Shown here in pieces: positions 59,313-64,000 of a stretch of 64,000 nt of DNA. A program made the position numbers and the translations under genes. Location: NCBI GenBank assembly GCA_009733575.1, contig ML769552.1, forward strand, positions 62,001 to 126,000, written 5' to 3'. Numbering within the stretch: position 1 is the stretch's first letter; every line of letters begins with the position of its first letter. This DNA comes from Gymnopus androsaceus JB14. Lineage: Eukaryota > Basidiomycota > Agaricomycetes > Agaricales > Omphalotaceae. The notes beneath the pieces were generated by a model. The model ran no database searches. It was not told the origin of the DNA and saw only the letters and a program-made list of their open reading frames with translations.

Positions 59313-60432
59313 TCAGAGCTTGCCAATGTTAGCCGTATTGGCATTCTGTCCAGAAGCCTTGGCGCGTTTACGAAGTTTCTGGGTCGACTTGTTGCCACGG
59401 AGACCTCCACCCCACAAACGGCGCTGCTCCTCGTACTCGGTACTGTTGATGATGATCATTAGGATATTTCAATGGCGGATAAGTAGCAAAAACGTACAAG
59501 TTGGCTTTGGAAGCACTGACGAGGGTAGCCAGTTCACGCTGGTCCTCAGACCTGACATCCTGGAGGGCGACGACCGCAGCCGTCTTTTTGTGAACCACGG
59601 TACCAAGCCGAGCCTTGCCCTTTACGATATCGTATGAAACACCCATCTTCCGGCAAAAAGCAGGGAGGAACACAACGAGCTCGATGTGTTCAATATCATG
59701 GGCGAGAACAACCAAAGAAACCTTTTCGGCTTCGATGAGAGCAACTTGAGACCGTACTTGACAAAGAGAGGCTTCTTCGTCTCCTGAATAAATGTTAGAA
59801 ACACGTAGTTTGAGGCAACAATGGAACGTACATCCTTGTCCTTGCCATAGGCGGTGGCAGCAGCAGTAGCCTCAAGATGAGCCTTTTTCTCAACTTTGGA
59901 TTCGGGGGCGGTACTTGTAGAGGAGTTTGACAGAGTCGCGGTGTTCTGGTCCAAAGTGTAGCTGAATTGGGCGATCGAGGGAGGAACCTTGAGACGCTAG
60001 CTCGAGAGTCTTTTGACGCTGGAGACGAACATATTCGGGCCATTTAACGAATCGACTCAGGTCAGTTTGGAGCTGAATGTCCTGACCTACAATTATCCTT
60101 AGCTTCCAGAAAATGGAAATAATCCCACATCAGCACCGATACCAAAGTTCTTTGGTGCAGCCTCGAAGAGAGGGTTCTTCTTCGTCTTCTTCCAAAGGGA
60201 GCAGATGCAGGCTTTTTAGCGGTTAAGGCGCCTCGGAGCTCTAACGCCGTGCACAGAGTGCACAATCCAGCAGATATATTCTTCATTGCCACTAGGGCTC
60301 AGCAAATAGAAGTAGGAGCAGTCTCCATTCCCAATTCATCAGGGATAAAAGTCATTCTACAGGTACAGGCTTCTACAGGTCTATCAGAATCCGACAAAAA
60401 AGTCATCCGATTTCGCACTTACCATTCTTCAT
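59313..60432 (-). CDS. RPL8: 60S ribosomal protein eL8 (L7Ae family), several frame breaks
   Basis: Large-subunit ribosomal protein. Exons: 60423-60432 (start, tentative), 60137-60240, 59832-60086, 59498-59783, 59313-59442. Conserved blocks: [143 protein letters not shown] and [19 protein letters not shown]. Breaks: one A missing before KKTKKN; several bases missing in LASRLK; a T missing and a C gained around [10 protein letters not shown]; and about 7 nt missing where KYGLNHVVALIE is expected, removing the conserved Asn. An essential gene should not look like this, so either the assembly is faulty here or this is a non-functional copy. The first intron (182 bp) is a best guess. Confidence 0.78.
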
Positions 60433-60715
60433 TTCTGGGATCTGAGGGGTTCGGAACCTTTCCTGAACGTGCTCCTAAGCAAAGAAACGCATTTACTTGC
60501 CATTTTTTGTAGCTCTTGCTTGGCTGAACGAATCGGAAGTGTATGAAAAATTTAGAAATTGAGCGCTTGCTGTAAGCACTGGGCCCAGCAGCTGCGCGCT
60601 AAACTTTCCTTAACTTCACTGTCACCGACCCATCACGATGCCTATTGAACTGATTCACCCGGCAAGATCCATCGTCATACTCGGGTCATAGCGGTTTTTG
60701 GAACAACAGAACAGT

Positions 60716-62833
60716 ATGGCATTAGCCTCCTCTACCCTTAGGTTCGATGTGGCAAGTACCACTAATATCATCTGTGCAACTTTTCCTTCAAGGACTTGAG
60801 ATTCTTCGTTCTCACTCTACCTGTCGAACCTTTCCCGGAGATGAGGCATGGCCAAAGGAGGACGTTTGGAACGCGTTTAATGTTTCTGTCGACGGCCGTT
60901 TAATCAAGACCATTCCTGTGGGCAGTCCTTGCCATGATCCCCATTATAATGACGAGGCGTGCAAATATGTGAAAAACAACTGGCATCAGACGGAAATGCA
61001 GCAAGTTTTCCTTTTCGCGGCTGAGATTGCTCGGAATGCTTACAACTTTTGATAGTATTACGCACCCGTCATCCATCATGGACGCAGTCTTCTTGAACAA
61101 GAGTTGCGACCCGTTTACGCCAAGAGAATCGCCATGCTATATTGGATCCTATGTTCAGTATGCAGTCAACGTTTCTGAACCTAACCATGTCGTGAAGACT
61201 ATCGACTTTGCGAGAAAGCACAACATACGATTTGTGGTGAAAAATACAGGCCACGAGTGCGTCCTAATTTATGATGGAAGATTCAGTACTTATTCTCGAA
61301 CATCGCATTCAGCTACATGGGACGCTCCACTGGCGCGGGAGCGATATCTGTCTGGATGCACCACCTGAAAGATCAAGATTGGTTTGACAGCTACTCGTCT
61401 CCGGGATACAATGGTCCTGCTCTAAAGGCTCAAGCTGGGGTGCAGGGCGCAGAGGTTAATGCTGAGGCCACCAAACACGGTCATATGATAGTTGCTGGGG
61501 AATGTCCGGTGTGTATTTTCATCCATTTTTCGAGACAGATAAGTATTCATACATTAGACTAGTCAGTGGGGTTTGCAGGTGGATATATCCAGGGCGGAGG
61601 TGCGTAGTTAATCTGATATTTTAAAATTATTTATAACTATTAGGTGGCCAGGTCATTCAATATTAAGTTCGGTGCTAGGTTTGGCAGCAGACCATACCCT
61701 TGCATTCGAAGTCATTACTACAACTGGCGAATTCGTTACGGCGTCGCCTACGGAGAACCAAGACCTGTATTGGGCATTGAGCGGTGGGGTGAGTTAGTAT
61801 TGATTTGTATACGATTCCATCTAACTGTCATCTAAGGGAGGTGGAACGTACGGAATCGTTTGGTCTGTAACAGTCAAAGCCCATCCGGACATCCCGATGG
61901 CCAAGGCTCAGCTCGTCTTCAACTCGGACGGAATTTCTCGTGATACCTACTGGAAGGCCATTACCGCCTACCAGAAAATAATCCCGTCCATCCTTGATAC
62001 AGGTTCTTTTCTTAATTCGTACTACAGTGTGAAAGTATTCCAAATGGCTCCTTTGATTGGACCAAACGTCTCTGCAGAAACACTCTCGTCGCTGCTAGTG
62101 CCGTGGTTAGACACACTGGACTCTCTAGGCATAAACTACACCTACAGTCTGACCCAACATGCAACATATGTCGATACTGTATCGGGTTCTGACAACGTTC
62201 CTATCATGGGATATCAGTTGGGCGGAAGAATACTCCCAAGGTCGTTGTTCCAAACGGAAAAGGGGTTTTCAAACTTCATGAGCACAGTTAGAGGAACTGT
62301 GGACGCTGGAGCTGGGATATGGGATATGTCAATAAGGCCTTCATTGGAAGCGGCAGGGTACCCCAATAACTCTGTTCATCCAGAATGGAGAAGTGCGCAG
62401 AAAATGAACAATGTCCTTCTGTACTCGTCTCTTGTTTGATTTTTGATTTTTTAACTGAAGAATTTGGACAGATGGTTTAATGATGACGACCCTCTGGAAC
62501 ATATCTGGGATGACCAAGAGCGAATAACTGTTGTGTTTGAAGAACCATTGAAACAGTTGAGTGCTGGTGGCGGGGCTTATGCTAACGAGGTTCGACTCAC
62601 TGTTTCCTCATGCAACGCAAAGCGCGATTTAATCATTCGTTTGCTGCTCATAGGCTAATCCCTTCGCACCGGATTGGAAAAACGCGTTTTATGGGGAATA
62701 CTATGATCGTCTGTTGTCAATCAAGGACAAGTGGGATCCAGACCAACTTTTGTATGGCGCAATCGCGGTTGGAGGTGACCGTTGGGAGGAAATGGAGGAC
62801 GGACGACTGTGCGGAACTACATACCTGAAATAG
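60716..62833 (+). CDS. Secreted berberine-bridge-type FAD oxidase (PCMH + BBE domains)
   Basis: FAD-linked oxidoreductase of the BBE family, which oxidises sugars or alcohol groups using oxygen. Exons: first from a start near 60716 (N-terminus unresolved) to 61000, then 61056-61256, 61313-61508, 61563-61599, 61652-61788, 61837-~62412, 62461-62589, 62654-62833. Motifs: CRTFPGDEAWP, HPSSIMDAVFLNKSCDPFTP, the FAD-binding VVKNTGHDYMGRSTGAGAIS with the flavin-linking His, AGECPSVGFAGGYIQGGG with the second flavin-linking Cys (bicovalent FAD expected), GHSILSSVLGLAADHTL, LSGGGGGTYGIVWSVTV, and the C-terminal BBE block YANEANPFAPDWKNAFYGEY, YDRLLSIKDKWDPDQLLYG. The intron 61001-61055 has donor GCAAGT, needed for phase. 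A signal peptide is expected but the present N-terminus is unclear, and the donor before 62461 is ambiguous. Confidence 0.85.
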
Positions 62834-63139
62834 CAATGAAATTTGCCTCGCGGTGTACAAATATTGATTACTCTAAATCCACACGGTAAGAAATTGTCAG
62901 ATTCATGAAACGTTTGAAAAAAGATATATAACTTCAGTTGACACTCCGAACAAATCCAACTTTCAGAGAATGGCCACTGCACCAAAATGACCTTGCATGT
63001 CCGATGAATGCGGTTTAGCAAATGCCCCTAGAGGATGATATTCAGCTCTGCTAAACTATATGATTCCCGTCTTAGTATTGCGGTGGAGCATGGCGCGACA
63101 AATGAGCGCTTATTTCCCGTCTCGCGTCTTCCTCTCACC
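62834..63139. other. Intergenic between FAD oxidase and aldo-keto reductase
   Basis: No gene seen; holds the reductase promoter. Confidence 0.4.
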
Positions 63140-64000
63140 ATGGCATCTAAACTCTCGATCTCCTCAACGGTCGAGCTATCTACTGGCAAGCTCATAATCT
63201 TTCTCTCTGATCTATTAATCTCATGAAGCATGTCCCTAGGCCACCTTATGCCTATTCTTGGCTTCGGCATGGGCTATCAAGATCATGACGCAAGATCTTC
63301 TTGCCTCGAAGCTCTCAAGGCAGGATACAAGTATGCATCGATTAAGGAGCTGCTTTAAAGATAATATACTTAGACATTCACTCTAGACATGTCGACTCGG
63401 CTCAGATGTACGGAAACGAAGATGCCGTTGGCGAAGCAGTTCGCGAAAGCGGTCTCGCCAGATCTGGCCTTTTTATCAGTGCGAGAGCTCTGAAACCAAT
63501 ACCTTGGTTAATTTTCTGACTGCATATCTGCAGCAACAAAATGCGCATCCCAAAATCATGGCTACGAGAGCACATTGAAAGGTATAGATGTATCTTTGGC
63601 AAAGTTTCAATTTGGTACGCGTAGTCATTACTGTCATTCGGTAAGATTCAATCTTCTGAAATATCGGACGTCTAGATTATGTAGACCTCTTTCTCATTCA
63701 TGATTCTTTGTCTGGATCGGAGAAACGTCTCGAAACGTACAAGGCTTTACAAGAGTGTAAAGCATCGGGAAAGATTAAGACAGTCGGTGTGTCGAACTAG
63801 TACGCATAGAGTCCAGCATTGAATGTAAGCACGAATTGAACTTTGAAAACTACAGCAACGTCAAACACCTCGAAGAAATCCGAAATGCTGGATATGATCT
63901 ACCTGCGGTCAATCAAATCGAGGTATGACTGTCGTTTATCTATCCTGATTATACGAGACTGACGATGTATAGCTCCATCCATTCTGCCAACAAAAGCCTA
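63140..64000 (+). CDS. Aldo-keto reductase (AKR family), 3' end outside window
   Basis: NAD(P)H-dependent reductase of aldehydes or sugars. Exons: 63140-63185, 63240-63330, 63387-63478, 63534-63614, 63676-63799, 63856-63922, 63973->64000; the visible part is 176 residues and in frame throughout. Motifs: TGHLMPILGFGMG, the catalytic Asp and Tyr in HVDSAQMYGNEDAVGEAVRE, Lys in ITTKCASQNHGYES, His in DYVDLFLIHD, KASGKIKTVGVSNY and NAGYDLPAVNQIELHPFCQQ. The first intron (63186-63239) has a GCAAGC donor; there is no GT that gives STGHLMP. The enzyme class fits xylose-reductase-like or general detoxifying AKRs; the substrate is unknown. Confidence 0.9.

Noticed and set aside
59126..59637. Plus-strand frames over the eL8 3' end
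   Set aside because: Shadows of the minus-strand ribosomal protein gene.
60249..60512. Plus-strand 87-codon frame opposite the eL8 5' region
   Set aside because: It lies mostly antisense to the presumed first intron and exon 2 of eL8 and shows no features of its own.
55522..64000. Sugar-oxidation gene cluster (transaldolase, FAD oxidase, aldo-keto reductase)
   Set aside because: An F-box gene and a ribosomal protein gene lie in between, and orientations differ; grouping is likely chance.

Overview
The window comes from an intron-dense filamentous basidiomycete, most likely a mushroom-forming agaricomycete. Genes carry many 45-70 bp introns, with about 130 recognisable. Several families seen here (DUF6593, DUF6534, Rds1-like ferritin-fold proteins, a multi-pass surface protein with a Cys-rich ectodomain) are typical of Agaricomycetes. 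There are no operons, no CRISPR arrays and no bacterial signals. Exon models were built by hand from GT/GC-AG signals, reading frame and family motifs.

Layout. 1-3.9 kb: two tandem copies of a membrane-protein gene; the left one is intact but cut by the window edge, the right one is broken. 5.8-8.4 kb: a branched-chain aminotransferase and a frame-broken DUF6593 gene. 9.9-21.0 kb: a Bud21/UTP16-like nucleolar protein, a 19-exon cytochrome P450 and a 30-exon GCN2 eIF2-alpha kinase. 23-26 kb: an intact DUF6593 gene and an Rds1-like secreted protein, followed by a TA-flanked foldback element. 26.6-33.3 kb: a damaged methyltransferase, CHK1 checkpoint kinase, a CNNM/Mam3-type DUF21-CBS membrane protein and a small secreted protein. 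33.7-42.5 kb: a gene-poor, repeat-rich stretch with an AT-rich island holding a DUF6534 membrane-protein gene, flanked by two copies of a dispersed repeat, one of which carries a clean hAT-type insertion. 42.6-47 kb: a GPI-anchored Ser/Thr-rich wall protein, an MFS transporter and a novel-looking repeat element. 47.3-54.5 kb: a MYND-finger gene and a roughly 2 kb tandem segmental duplication (GNAT acetyltransferase plus an unknown protein), itself hit by three further insertions. 55.5-64 kb: transaldolase, an F-box protein, ribosomal protein eL8, a berberine-bridge-type FAD oxidase and an aldo-keto reductase running off the right edge.

Links between genes are limited. GCN2 senses amino-acid starvation and the aminotransferase handles branched-chain amino acids, but each is an ordinary housekeeping locus. 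The right end carries three redox or sugar-metabolism enzymes (transaldolase, FAD oxidase, aldo-keto reductase) without forming a recognisable cluster.

Two window-wide signals deserve attention. First, an unusually high number of introns need a GC-AG donor (five well supported, mostly GCAAGT). Second, many otherwise conserved genes contain one or more single-base frame breaks, often in short homopolymers. This hits essential genes (eL8, GCN2, CHK1, Bud21) as well as paralogues, so assembly indel error is the leading explanation and 'pseudogene' calls based on one indel are provisional. I found no convincing new defence, toxin or biosynthetic system; the most original material is the set of non-autonomous mobile elements and the layered duplication at 48-54.5 kb.
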